Shown here: positions 1-8,538 of the stretch, one piece after another | How the letters are laid out: the number at the start of each line of letters is the position of its first letter | Position numbering within the stretch: the first letter of the stretch is position 1 | DNA from: Massilia sp. Se16.2.3 | GTDB lineage: Bacteria > Pseudomonadota > Gammaproteobacteria > Burkholderiales > Burkholderiaceae_D | Length of the DNA stretch: 64,000 nt | Direction of reading: 5' to 3' | Assembly: GCF_014171595.1 (NCBI RefSeq) | Contig: NZ_CP050451.1 | Coordinates: 4,340,001 to 4,404,000, forward strand | The notes under the pieces: generated by a model | What the model was told of the DNA's origin: nothing | What the model saw: the letters and a program-made list of their open reading frames with translations, nothing else | Databases searched by the model: none | Program-made: the position numbers and the translations under genes

Positions 1-2278
1 ACTTTTCCGCCGCCCCGATCAGCGGGCCGGCCGGCATGATGCGTCCATCGGCGCCGCGCATGCGCAGCAGCACCTCGAAGTTGAGCGAGTCGTGCGGGTT
101 CTTCAGCGACATGATCGGCTGCATCTCGACGAACAAATCGTCCGTGGCCTGCGGCCCCTGCAGCTTGGCCACCAGGTTCAGTTCGGCCTCGCGCTCGTGG
201 AAGGCAGCGGCATTGCGTTCGTACACCACCAGGCCGTCGCTGGATTCCTTGGCTTCGCGGCAGGCGCGGTCGGCGGTGGAAATGGCATCCTTCATCGGCA
301 TGCCCGTGGCCACCTCGATCAGGCCGATCGAGCCGCGCACGTGGAAGGCCTTGTCGCCGACGCGGTAAGGCGTGCCGCCGAGGCGTTCGACGATGCCGCG
401 GCAGATCAGCGACGCGAGCGGAATGGCGGTGTCGGGCATGACGATCACGAATTCGTCGCCGCCGACCCGTCCCAGCTGCTGGCCGCCGGCCAGCATCATC
501 GCCATGCGCTCGCACACCTGCTTGAGCACCTCGTCGCCGGCCGCGTGGCCGAACAGGTCGTTGATCAGCTTGAAGCGGTCGAGATCGACGTAGGCCAGCG
601 CCATCGGCCGGCCGGCGGCCTGCGAGGCTGTCGCGGCTTCGAACATGTTCTCGATGCCGCGCCGGTTGTATACCTTGGTGAGGGGATCGTTATCGGCCAT
701 GAAGCGCAATTGCTCGGTGGCCTTGTACTTTTCGGTGATGTCCTGCAGCACGCCTTCGATGCGCCCGCGCGCCAGCGTGGCGCTGACCAGGAAACGCTGG
801 CTGCCGTCGCGGTTGGCGATTTCCAGCTCGGCATCGCTGCGGCCGCGCACCTGCTCGTGCAATTCCATCCACACGTTTTCATTGAAGAAATGACGCCACG
901 AAGTGCGGCCGGGTTCGAAGCCGCGCGCGCCGAGCATCTTCAGCACCGCAGGGTTGGCGCTCTGGAAGTGGCCGAACATATCGAGGGTGAACAGGCCAAC
1001 CGGCATGACCTCGTAGGCCTGCTCGAGCTTGCGCTGGGCTTCTTCGCGCTTCTCGGTCTCGGCCCGCATCTGCTCGGCCACGGCCAGGGCTGCCAGCAGG
1101 CTCGAGGCCAGGGCCGCAGTGACACTGTTGAGGACGTCGAGGACGTCGCGTATGCCGAGCGCAGCCGACACGACTTCGGCCAGCGAGGCGACGAAGGTCA
1201 GCGCAAACGAAGCGGCGAACCAGCCGGCGACGCGGTTGCGCGAGACGACGATGACCTTGAACAGGCCGACCGTCATCAGGGACAGGCAGCAGGCGCAGAT
1301 CACCCACAGTATCGGCAGGTACAGGCGGTAGGGCAAGAGGACGGCCGCGGCCAGCATCGGCATGCACAGCCACTGCATGACGCGCATCGGCAGCACATAA
1401 CGCAAACCGGCCAGGCTGTCGCGCAGCAGCGTCTGATACAGGGTGAGCGTGGCGATGCCGTACAGGGTGATGGTCACCGAACGGCTGACCAGCAGCCAGT
1501 CGGCCGGTATCGTCTGGCCCAGCCACTGGATATCCCAGCCGGCCGACAGCGCGCCCACCCGCAGGTTCAGGATCAGCCAGCCGGCAAAGAGCACGTACAG
1601 CGGCTGGCGGTTGATGAGCGCGGTCAGCAGCACGAACAGCGCGAGCACGATCATGCCGCCGTCGAGCAGGCCCGACTTGCGATGGTACTGCTCGACCGAC
1701 AATTCGAACTGCGCCGAAGGCCATTGCGCCACCATCAGCCGCGCCGGGCCGGCGAAGCGGCCGCTGCACAGCACTTGCGCCGGCAGGCGCGGCATGCGCA
1801 GCGCAAAGCCCGCCTTCACGGCATCGATCGCCCCGCTCGAATGGCCGCGCGTGGCGTCGCCCAGCGGACGCAAGCTTGTCGCATCCCAGCAACGGACGGC
1901 CAGTGCATGGCGCGACGGAAATTCGATGACGTCCTGGTCGACCGAGGCCGTCATCGGTGCAAAGCTGAACCAGATCGGCTGCTCGGCGAGCTGGGTTTCG
2001 TAACTCGACACGGTGGGGTAGGACTGCAGGCGCGACAGGATGGCGACCGGGGTGGCGCCAGCGGAGGTGCTGTCGGCATCCTGCACGAGAACGCGCAGCG
2101 GCAGCTTGGCCGGCTCGCCCACGTTGTACTGGTTGTGCCAGAACAGCAGTGCGACGAGGGAAAACAGGCCTATTGCCAGGGGAATCAGGTAATACGCGAA
2201 CACGCCCAGCACTTTTTCGACGGCGACATGGACCGTGGTCCGGGAAGCGCTGGGCGTGGAAGCGGGAGTGTTAGGCAT
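1..2278 (-). CDS. membrane-bound PAS-GGDEF-EAL protein, 3' end outside window
   Basis: Open minus-strand frame from ATG at 2278 to the window edge (759 codons seen, no stop). An N-terminal hydrophobic segment is followed by a periplasmic-looking stretch (about residues 45-185) and a block of hydrophobic segments (about 200-390), an arrangement like 7TMR-DISM sensor proteins. A PAS-like region follows, then a GGDEF domain with the intact active-site motif GRVGGDEFVIV near residue 607 and the substrate region YVDLDRFKLINDLFGHAAGD. The last residues visible (FVEMQPIMSLKN, then FEVLLRMRG) are the start of an EAL domain; its catalytic Glu of the EAL signature reads FEVLLR. Known role of the family: synthesis and/or hydrolysis of cyclic di-GMP at the inner membrane. 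Whether the EAL half is active cannot be judged because it is cut. Confidence 0.9.
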   Translation of the reverse strand, partial: MPNTPASTPSASRTTVHVAVEKVLGVFAYYLIPLAIGLFSLVALLFWHNQYNVGEPAKLPLRVLVQDADSTSAGATPVAILSRLQSYPTVSSYETQLAEQPIWFSFAPMTASVDQDVIEFPSRHALAVRCWDATSLRPLGDATRGHSSGAIDAVKAGFALRMPRLPAQVLCSGRFAGPARLMVAQWPSAQFELSVEQYHRKSGLLDGGMIVLALFVLLTALINRQPLYVLFAGWLILNLRVGALSAGWDIQWLGQTIPADWLLVSRSVTITLYGIATLTLYQTLLRDSLAGLRYVLPMRVMQWLCMPMLAAAVLLPYRLYLPILWVICACCLSLMTVGLFKVIVVSRNRVAGWFAASFALTFVASLAEVVSAALGIRDVLDVLNSVTAALASSLLAALAVAEQMRAETEKREEAQRKLEQAYEVMPVGLFTLDMFGHFQSANPAVLKMLGARGFEPGRTSWRHFFNENVWMELHEQVRGRSDAELEIANRDGSQRFLVSATLARGRIEGVLQDITEKYKATEQLRFMADNDPLTKVYNRRGIENMFEAATASQAAGRPMALAYVDLDRFKLINDLFGHAAGDEVLKQVCERMAMMLAGGQQLGRVGGDEFVIVMPDTAIPLASLICRGIVERLGGTPYRVGDKAFHVRGSIGLIEVATGMPMKDAISTADRACREAKESSDGLVVYERNAAAFHEREAELNLVAKLQGPQATDDLFVEMQPIMSLKNPHDSLNFEVLLRMRGADGRIMPAGPLIGAAEK

Positions 2279-2399
2279 AGGCGGTATCGAGAGCAACCTG
2301 CAGCTTACTGCAGCAAACAGCAAAGGCCGCGCACGTCGTGCACAGCCTCGTCAGGCGCAAGGATACAAGCTTAGCGCGATTCCGTGTTGCAATATCGAG

Positions 2400-3197
2400 T
2401 CAGGCCAGGGCCAGAGCGCGCGGCGCCAGGCCTGCCGTGGCGATTGGCACCTGCGGCGCGGAGCACACGCGCGGACGGCTCGGGTCGGGCTTGGGGCCGA
2501 CGTCGATGTCGGGATGCGCGGTGTTGAAGAAGAAGTTCAGCAGCGGATGGCGCGCGGCCGCCCAGCGCGCCTCGAAACTGGCGATCTCGAAGGCCATGAC
2601 GCGATGCGCGATGTTGCCGACGTGGCCCAGCGGGATCGGGCCCTGCCCCGGGAAGACATCGACGAACATCAGCTGTTCGTACTGGCGCGCCACGGTCGGA
2701 CGGCCGGTCGCGACCGACCACTCGATGTCGTTCTGCTGGCAATACAGGTAGCAGGCCTTGATCAGCGCCATCTTGACCATGCGGCCGGTGCGGCCCTCGT
2801 CGATGCCGAGGCGGGTCGCTTCGACCAGGCGGCGTCCCTGCAGCCAGTCCGGCAGCTCGACCGATTCTTCCACGCCCAGCGGCCGGAACAGGTTGGTGCG
2901 GATGCGGGTGCTGCCCAGCGGCGTGCCGTCGAGCCTGGACTCGGCCAGCAGCACGATGGTGTCGCTTTCGTAGTCGGCCGCTTCCGGCAGCGCCAGCGAG
3001 CGGGCGAAGTCCGGCACATGGCGCGCATAGGCGGCATGGCGGATGCGCACGGCCTTGAGCAGGTCGTCTTCGGTCTCGACCCGGCGGATCGTGAACGGCA
3101 GGCGCTCGACTGCGCCGCGTGCACCCTGCTGAGCACCCATGTGTCGAATCGCGGGCGCGGTTCCTCCGGTAGCGACGTTTGCGTGGCACAGCTCCAT
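2400..3197 (-). CDS. N-acyl amino acid synthase FeeM-like acyltransferase (GNAT/autoinducer-synthase fold)
   Basis: 265 aa. The start at 3197 is supported by an AGGAG about 9 nt upstream. Residues around 35-200 match the FeeM/autoinducer-synthase-like GNAT fold: FTIRRVETEDDLLKAVRIRH at the start of the domain, a conserved LGSTRIR strand, then VEATRLGIDEGRTGRMVKMA and a YCQQNDIEWSVATGRPTVAR segment. FeeM-type enzymes join an acyl chain from acyl-ACP to an amino acid, giving long-chain N-acyl amino acids. The C-terminal 40 residues are proline/arginine-rich and not conserved-looking. No acyl carrier protein or fee-like cluster lies beside it, so substrate and purpose are open; it stands alone between a c-di-GMP protein and phzF. 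It is not a LuxI homologue by its visible motifs. Confidence 0.75.
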   Translation of the reverse strand: MELCHANVATGGTAPAIRHMGAQQGARGAVERLPFTIRRVETEDDLLKAVRIRHAAYARHVPDFARSLALPEAADYESDTIVLLAESRLDGTPLGSTRIRTNLFRPLGVEESVELPDWLQGRRLVEATRLGIDEGRTGRMVKMALIKACYLYCQQNDIEWSVATGRPTVARQYEQLMFVDVFPGQGPIPLGHVGNIAHRVMAFEIASFEARWAAARHPLLNFFFNTAHPDIDVGPKPDPSRPRVCSAPQVPIATAGLAPRALALA

Positions 3198-3546
3198 GAC
3201 CGATAACTCCTAAAGATTGCGTAATTAAGTAAGCCCAAGCAAGAAAACTTGGCACCCGACAATTATCGATCTCCAGGAGAAATATCTAACTGCGGAGCAG
3301 GAAGGCTTTTGCCCTTTACTTCCAAATTGACAAAACTCGCGAGTCAGTAAGCATATTGCATAGCATCAATTTGGCAGGCGCGCCGCGCCAGGCGCACCCA
3401 TGAGTGCAGGCCATACCCCTATTCCAAAGCGGCATCCGCTGCCTGCACGATCGGCGTATGCTCGCATGTTCAGTTGCAACATCACGGGCCGGCCGATGCG
3501 AAGATTTCACGCACGCCGCCGTAGGCCAGGCGTGCAGTGTCCGGCA
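3198..3546. other. intergenic region, promoter side of the FeeM-like gene
   Basis: About 350 nt between the FeeM-like start and the end of phzF. The part next to the FeeM-like gene is AT-richer than the surroundings (aattaagtaag, acaattatcg) and presumably carries its promoter. No gene-like frame was convincing here; the open frames in this stretch look like shadows. Confidence 0.5.
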
Positions 3547-4402
3547 CTACAGCGGCCGCGCCGTCCCCGAGACCCGGATCGATCCACCCGCTTCCGCGCC
3601 GATGGCGGCACGCAGGCGCGAGCGCATGCCCATGTCTTCGCCCTGCACCACGTCGATGCCGCCGCCGTGCGGCCAGCCGATGTCGCGCAGGTAACCGGCG
3701 AGCGCGGCGGTGCCGGCCCCGGTGGCCGGGTCTTCATACACGCCGCCTGCCGCGAACGGGTTGCGCGTATGGAACAGCCGCTCGTTTTCCGCCCAGACAA
3801 GCACCACGGTGACTATGCCGAGCTCGCGCATGAAGGCACGGCCCGCATCGAGCTCGTAGCGCATCGCCCCCGTGGCTTCCCGGCTGCGCAGGGCCAGCAC
3901 CAGGTGCGTCGCCCCGCCATGGGCCAGGGCCGGCGGGATGCGCGGGTCGAGATCCCCGCCGCGGTAGCCGAACAGGGCGAGCGCGCGCGCGCCACCACGT
4001 CGGCAGGCGCCGGCGCACTGCGCGTCGGCGGCGACTGCAGGGCGGCCGAGGTCAGCGCTGCACCGTCCGCACTGTCTGCCTCGCGCCGTCCCTCGACGGT
4101 AATTGCCGCATCGTTCAGCTGCAAGGCATAGACGCCGTCGCCGCAGCGGGCCGCCAGCGCGGCGCCGAGGGCGATGGTGGCATGGCCGCAGAACGGCACT
4201 TCCGCTTCCGGCGAAAAAAAGCGCGCACGCCAGCCCTCGCCCAGCGGCGCGGCGAATGCGGTTTCGAGTAGCCGATTTGGTGGGCGACGGCTTGCATGCT
4301 CGTATCTGGCGGCATGGTTTCGCCGATCCAGACGCCGGCCGGATTGCCGCCCTGAATCCCGTCGGAAAAGGCGGCGATGCGCTGGACTTCCGCGGCGTTC
4401 AT
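3547..4402 (-). CDS. PhzF family isomerase-like protein, two frameshifts
   Basis: Three overlapping minus-strand frames together give one PhzF/epimerase-like protein of about 285 aa. It starts MNAAEVQRIAAFSDGIQGGN (GGNPAGV is the family N-terminal signature) at 4402, continues after a one-base loss near 4265 (the family motif YSETAF would need TCGGAAACC, the sequence has TCGAAACC) with FFSPEAEVPFCGHATIALG, and shifts again in a CG-dinucleotide run near 3988 into LALFGYRGGDLDPRIPPA and the C-terminal YEDPATGAGTAALAGYL. PhzF enzymes isomerise small metabolites; the family catalytic acid is the Glu of the SETAF-type motif, which here falls exactly at the first shift. Because both shifts lie in simple runs, sequencing error is more likely than decay, but a pseudogene is not excluded. 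No phenazine genes are nearby. Confidence 0.8.
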
Positions 4403-4715
4403 CGCTGCACCCCGCATGCCGATGCTGCGAGCATGCCGCCTGTACGTGGCGCGCCGCAAGGCCGGCACGGCACTGCCGCGGGGCGGTCCGGACGGGTCGT
4501 CGAAGGGAGGGTGTGGCGCACGGCTTGCTCCTTTTGCATGGTAGAGCTCAGATGATAGCGCGGCCGGTGACGGCCTGCTCGAGCCGGCCAGGAACGCCGA
4601 GGCCATCGGCCGGGGCGTCGGCGCACCGGACGTCTCTGCGCGGGCCTTGCCGAAACATGGGCGTAAACTCGCCGGCGGTGGGCGCGCGCCAGCGAGGCCG
4701 GCACGGCTGGCCGCG
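4403..4715. other. intergenic region between phzF-like gene and pirin gene
   Basis: About 310 nt on the upstream side of the PhzF-like gene and the downstream side of the pirin gene. Open frames here are in-frame extensions of shadows and lack family resemblance; no hairpin terminator or clear promoter was recognised. Confidence 0.4.
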
Positions 4716-5636
4716 TCAGGGGTAGCGCACCGGCCTGCCCCGGGATTCGGGCAGCGGGATGAATTCGTGCTCGCCGGGCACCTGCGGGAAGCGCCCTTCC
4801 TGCCAGTCGCGCCTGGCCTGTTCGATGCGCTCCTCGGAACTGGCGACGAAATTCCGGGACAGGTAGCGCGGCCCGTCCATCGGCTCGCCGCCCAGCAGCA
4901 TCAGGCGGGTACGGCCGGGCCCGGCGGCGGCAAGCACGACCTCGGCGCCGGGCTTCAATACCACCAGCTGGCCGGCATCGAAGCTGCCGTCGCGGCCCAG
5001 GTCGAGCCGTCCCTCGACAATATAAATGGCCTGCTCGGGATACTCGGGCGGCATCGCGATGCGCGCACCGGGATCGAGCATCACGTCGACGTAGAACATG
5101 TCGGACAAGGTGGCGACCGGCGCGCGCCGGCCCCAGAAACTGCCGGCGACGACGCGCGCACTGATGCCCTCGCCTTCGAGCACGGGCAAGGCGCCGGCAT
5201 CGAGGTGGGCAAAAGCGGGAGCGGTTTCCTCGAAGCAGCCGGGCAGCGCCACCCAGCATTGCAGCCCGAACAAAGCGGAGCCGCCCTCGCGCAGCGCGCT
5301 GCCGGTGCGCTCCGAATGGACGATGCCGCTACCCGCCGTCATCCAGTTGACTTCGCCCGGACGGATCGCCTGCACGCTGCCCAGGCTGTCGCGATGGAGG
5401 ATTTCGCCGTCGAACAGGTAAGTGACGGTGGCCAGGCACACATGCGGGTGCGGACGCACGTCGAGGCCGCGCCCGGGCTGGAATACGTGCGGCCCCATCT
5501 GGTCGAGGAAGACGAAGGGGCCGACCATGCGGCGCTGGCGGCTGGGCAGTGCGCGCCGCACCATGAAGCCGTCGCCCGGGTCATGCGTGGGCGGCACGAT
5601 CACGATGTCGAGCGCGCCGATGTCGTCGGTATCCAA
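4716..5636 (-). CDS. pirin family protein
   Basis: 306 aa bicupin. The start is a TTG at 5636, chosen because GGGAGGA sits just upstream and no ATG fits. The N-terminal cupin has the pirin signature: GPFVFLDQMGPHVF, then RPHPHVCLATVTYLFDGE and HRDSLGSVQAIRPGEVNWMT, followed by GIVHSE. The two His of PHPH and the later His/Glu pair (IVHSE) correspond to the metal ligands of known pirins. The C-terminal cupin is intact (YPEQAIYIVEGRLDLG). Pirins bind iron; some have quercetin dioxygenase activity and some act as redox-sensitive cofactors, so the physiological role is not predictable. It stands alone, divergent from the mntP unit. Confidence 0.9.
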   Translation of the reverse strand: MDTDDIGALDIVIVPPTHDPGDGFMVRRALPSRQRRMVGPFVFLDQMGPHVFQPGRGLDVRPHPHVCLATVTYLFDGEILHRDSLGSVQAIRPGEVNWMTAGSGIVHSERTGSALREGGSALFGLQCWVALPGCFEETAPAFAHLDAGALPVLEGEGISARVVAGSFWGRRAPVATLSDMFYVDVMLDPGARIAMPPEYPEQAIYIVEGRLDLGRDGSFDAGQLVVLKPGAEVVLAAAGPGRTRLMLLGGEPMDGPRYLSRNFVASSEERIEQARRDWQEGRFPQVPGEHEFIPLPESRGRPVRYP

Positions 5637-5803
5637 ACTGTCCTCCCGGCATGGGTAGTGGTTCGGCGCGGCGCCGGCCCGCGGTCCAGTCTACGTGGGC
5701 CCTTCGCGCTTGCGCAAATGCCCGCGTTCAGCGTGAGGCGGCCGCAGCGGGTTACGGTCGCGGGCCGGCACCGATGAGCGGCTCGCGTCCCCTGCGCCTA
5801 CGG

Positions 5804-5809
5804 TACAAT
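5804..5809 (+). promoter_or_regulatory. candidate -10 element of the mntP transcript
   Basis: TACAAT lies about 12 nt before the conserved 5' part of the riboswitch, the distance expected if transcription starts at the base of the aptamer. No good -35 hexamer was found at the standard spacing. Confidence 0.4.
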
Positions 5810-5814
5810 ATCGC

Positions 5815-5942
5815 CATCCATTGGGGAGTAGCCTGCTGCCGCCAGCACCGCTGTGCGTGCAGTGCCCGTATCAACATGCTCGGCGCCAGCGCGCCGTGGT
5901 GCGGGCAGCCGTCCGGTTGGCAAGACCTTTGGCATGTCCGCG
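5815..5942 (+). promoter_or_regulatory. yybP-ykoY manganese riboswitch
   Basis: The leader of mntP carries the conserved yybP-ykoY elements: TTGGGGAGTAGCC at 5821 and, about 100 nt later, GGCAAGACCTTTGG, with a G/C-rich variable helix between them. This class senses Mn2+ and turns on manganese efflux genes. Its position 50-180 nt upstream of mntP fits exactly. The boundaries given are approximate since the P1 pairing was judged by eye. Confidence 0.8.
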
Positions 5943-5994
5943 TGCGTTCGGGCCACGCGGGCCTGCCCTCGCCTCCGCCCGATGGAAGGTTTTC

Positions 5995-6567
5995 ATGAAT
6001 ATCGCCGCTACCGCCTCGCTCGCCCTTGCCATGTCCACCGATGCGTTTGCCGCCGCCGTCGGCAAGGGTGCGGCCCTGCAGCGGCCGCAACTGCGCGAGG
6101 CACTGCGCACCGGTGCCATCTTCGGCGTCATCGAAGGCTTGACGCCACTGCTTGGCTGGGCCCTCGGCCAGGCCGCCGCGCCCTACGTGCAAGCCTGGGA
6201 CCACTGGATCGCCTTCGTACTGCTGGGCCTGCTCGGCCTGCGCATGATCCACGAAGGCCTGCAGGCGCCCGAGACCGGGGAAGACAAGCCCAGCAGCCAC
6301 GGTTTCTGGCGCCTGGCCCTGACCGGCATGGCCACCAGCATCGACGCGCTGATCGTCGGCGCCGGCCTGGCCTTTATCGACGCTAACATCCCGGTGGTCG
6401 CGGCCGCGATCGGCTGCGCCACTTTCGTCATGGTGACGATCGGCGTGATGCTCGGACGCGGCCTCGGCGCGCTGGTCGGCAAGCGCGCCGAGCTGGTGGG
6501 CGGCCTCGTGCTCATCGTCATCGGCAGCCTCATCCTGTACGAACACCTGCACGCGGCTGCCGCGTAG
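5995..6567 (+). CDS. mntP: manganese efflux pump MntP
   Basis: 190 aa from ATG at 5995, just after a GGAAGG ribosome-binding site; longer in-frame starts run through the riboswitch and were rejected. The protein has six hydrophobic segments and the two internally repeated MntP signatures [18 protein letters not shown] (N-terminal half) and [19 protein letters not shown] (C-terminal half), each with the acidic membrane residue thought to bind Mn2+. Length is typical of the family. It exports Mn2+ across the inner membrane. Expression is very likely controlled by the yybP-ykoY riboswitch directly upstream. Confidence 0.95.
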   Translation: MNIAATASLALAMSTDAFAAAVGKGAALQRPQLREALRTGAIFGVIEGLTPLLGWALGQAAAPYVQAWDHWIAFVLLGLLGLRMIHEGLQAPETGEDKPSSHGFWRLALTGMATSIDALIVGAGLAFIDANIPVVAAAIGCATFVMVTIGVMLGRGLGALVGKRAELVGGLVLIVIGSLILYEHLHAAAA

Positions 6568-6620
6568 CGTGGGCGACCCGCCGCGGCACGCGGCGCGGCT
6601 GGGCCCGAACACCCCGGGCC

Positions 6621-6706
6621 ATGCGCCGCGGCCAGGCCAGGACAGCGCGGGCATGCAACGCGGCCAGACCGCACACGCCCGCCGCATGCGCCGCGGCCAG
6701 GCCAGG
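6621..6706. repeat. pair of identical 21-bp direct repeats in a GC-rich spacer
   Basis: A 21-bp segment beginning ATGCGCCGCGGCCAGG occurs at 6621-6641 and again at 6686-6706, 65 bp apart, in the 150-nt spacer between mntP and the VOC gene. A degenerate third copy (ATGCAACGCGGCCAGACC) lies between them. This looks like local duplication in a very GC-rich spacer; no function is evident. Confidence 0.6.
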
Positions 6707-6721
6707 CCCGGCCCGGCCCGG

Positions 6722-7216
6722 TCAGGCCGGCGTCTGTGCGCACTCCTGCTGTTGGCGCATCATGTCGTCCATCGCCTGCTGCATCTCCTCGGGCGAGACG
6801 TCGCGCACATGGGTCGCCAGCGACCAGCGGTGGCCGAAGGGATCTTCCAGCTGGCCATAGCGGTCGCCCCAGAAGGCGTCGGCCAGTTCCATGCGCACGG
6901 TGGCGCCGGCTGCGGTGGCGCGCGCCCACATCTCGTCCACGTTCGGAATCGACAGGTGGATGACGACCGGCGAGCCCTTCAGCGCCAAGGGGCTGAGGGA
7001 ACCGTAGTCGGGGAACTCGTCGGCCAGGAATAGCGGCGAATCGCCGATGCGCAGCATGGCGTGGCCGACGCGGCCATCGGGCATGGGCATGCGCATCACT
7101 TCCTCGGCCCCGAAGGCCTTCTTGTAGAACTCGATGGCTTCGCTGCAGCGGGCACACACCAGATGCGGGGTGATGGTGTGCATGCCGTCTTCGACTGGCT
7201 TGACCTTAAGACTCAT
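6722..7216 (-). CDS. VOC family protein (PhnB/glyoxalase-like)
   Basis: 164 aa. Single-chain VOC fold of the PhnB/YdhR-like type: TITPHLVCARCSEAIEFYKK near the N-terminus, FGAEEVMRMPMPDGRVGHA, then LEDPFGHRWSLATHVRDVSP near residue 135, which is the typical second beta-alpha-beta repeat. A short Gln/Met-rich helix (MMRQQQE) ends the protein. VOC proteins bind a metal and act in isomerisation, dioxygenation or antibiotic binding; nothing in the neighbourhood narrows this down. The start has an AAAGGAG-type site upstream. Confidence 0.85.
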   Translation of the reverse strand: MSLKVKPVEDGMHTITPHLVCARCSEAIEFYKKAFGAEEVMRMPMPDGRVGHAMLRIGDSPLFLADEFPDYGSLSPLALKGSPVVIHLSIPNVDEMWARATAAGATVRMELADAFWGDRYGQLEDPFGHRWSLATHVRDVSPEEMQQAMDDMMRQQQECAQTPA

Positions 7217-7402
7217 GTTGCGCTCCTTTCAGGGTGAACGAACGTTTTTTTACGGTCCTGTAATACTCTTCTGAGCTTAGCGCCAGACCGAAGTTCGGGC
7301 AATCATTCTCGACCTTGCGGTGCACTAAAATGCGCTGCGCATCGCTTGCGCCTGGTCGACCCGGATTTCGCGCCGCCCTGGGATTGAAGCGCTGCACCGG
7401 TG

Positions 7403-8107
7403 CTACGCATCCAGTTCCGGATAGTGCCGGAAGACCCCTTCCTCGCTGAACGGCAGGCGCCGGTGCGACGCCAGGTAGGCGCCAATGCGCGGCCGCCCGG
7501 CCACCCGCTGGCGCAGCAGCTCCAGGTTTGGATACGCGGCCAGGGCGCGGGCCGTCGCTTTCGGAAAGGCATAGCGCAGCCCTTCCAGGGTCTGGAACAG
7601 CGACAGGTCGGCATAGCCGAGCGCCTGCCCGAGCAGGTAGTCGCCCTCGCCCAGCACGTGCGAGAAATAACGGAGGAACTTGGGAATGCGCGCGGCCGTG
7701 AATTCCTGCGCACGCCGCCGCGCTTCCGGCTTCTGGTCTTCGTAATACAGATTGCTGCCGACCGGATGGTGGGTCTCGTGCGCCTCGCCCACCAGGTCGC
7801 CGATCGTCAGCTGCAGCTGGTGGGTCCACAGCCGGCCCTGCACATCCTGAGGCGCCAGGCCATGGCGTTCGCCGAGGAACATCAGGATCGCCGCGGTCTG
7901 GCCGATCATCATGCCGCCGGCGCGCAGGAAAGGCGGAGCAAAGGCCGGCGTCGGGCCTTCCTTGAGCGCGGCCATCATGGCATCGACGCCACCGGGACCG
8001 CGCGCCACGTCCTCGTAGTCTTCTCCCGCTTCCTCCAGCGCCAGGCGGACATATTCGCCGCGTCCCTGGATGCCCGGCCAATAGAACAGTTCGTACGATT
8101 GCGCCAT
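7403..8107 (-). CDS. glutathione S-transferase family protein
   Basis: 234 aa. Thioredoxin-like N-terminal domain (YELFYWPGIQGRGEYVRLAL, with Tyr near residue 9 in the position of the catalytic Tyr of sigma/alpha-type enzymes; the GRGEYVR segment is typical of these classes), a Pro-containing loop (ILMFLGERHGLAP follows the GSH-binding strand) and an all-helical C-terminal domain ending at a family-typical GRPRIGAYL. Known role: conjugation or reduction with glutathione in the cytoplasm. It is monocistronic; substrate unknown. Confidence 0.85.
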   Translation of the reverse strand: MAQSYELFYWPGIQGRGEYVRLALEEAGEDYEDVARGPGGVDAMMAALKEGPTPAFAPPFLRAGGMMIGQTAAILMFLGERHGLAPQDVQGRLWTHQLQLTIGDLVGEAHETHHPVGSNLYYEDQKPEARRRAQEFTAARIPKFLRYFSHVLGEGDYLLGQALGYADLSLFQTLEGLRYAFPKATARALAAYPNLELLRQRVAGRPRIGAYLASHRRLPFSEEGVFRHYPELDA

Positions 8108-8538
8108 GATCGGATCCTCAAGGTTGATCGAAAGGCCATCATGAGCCGGAAACCGGGATCAGGTAAAGCGGCCGCCCCGCACCCGGGCAGGCCTGTCCCG
8201 CCGGCGCAACGACCGCCTATCCTGTAGGCAACGTTTGCCGTCAATATGTTACGATCGGGAATCATTCATGCGGACGGCATGCGCGCTGGGGCGACCGGAA
8301 ACCGTGCTGGCGAGGAACTGTCGGCAGCTGTTTAGCGCGTGATAATCTTGCAATACGGGAACCCGGCGTTCCGCTATAAACCACACCTGAGAGAAGATGC
8401 ATGTTGACCTTGCGTGACCGTGGCGATAAGAATATTGCCTCAGAGAACTTATTTCCCTTGAGCAATGTCACCGCCGGTAGCAGCCAGGTAAGCCACCATG
8501 AACCTGCCTGCAACCCGATGCCTTTAACGGAGCGCCCC
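8108..8538. other. intergenic region upstream of the DUF535 gene
   Basis: About 430 nt between the divergently oriented GST and DUF535 genes, so it holds both promoters. A longer in-frame start for the DUF535 protein exists at 8401 but the preceding residues show no conserved character. No RNA motif was recognised. Confidence 0.4.

Noticed and set aside
92..2374. A 760-codon plus-strand open frame opposite the GGDEF-EAL gene
   Set aside because: Antisense shadow of a GC-rich gene; its translation is rich in His, Gln, Arg and Ala with no fold-like pattern, while the minus frame carries GGDEF and PAS motifs.
2400..3197. LuxI-type quorum-sensing synthase
   Set aside because: The fold is related, but the conserved LuxI motifs and a LuxR neighbour are missing; FeeM-like fits better.
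3327..3360. TTGACA followed by AT-rich bases as a plus-strand promoter
   Set aside because: No plus-strand gene follows it before phzF, which is on the minus strand, and the -10 match is poor.
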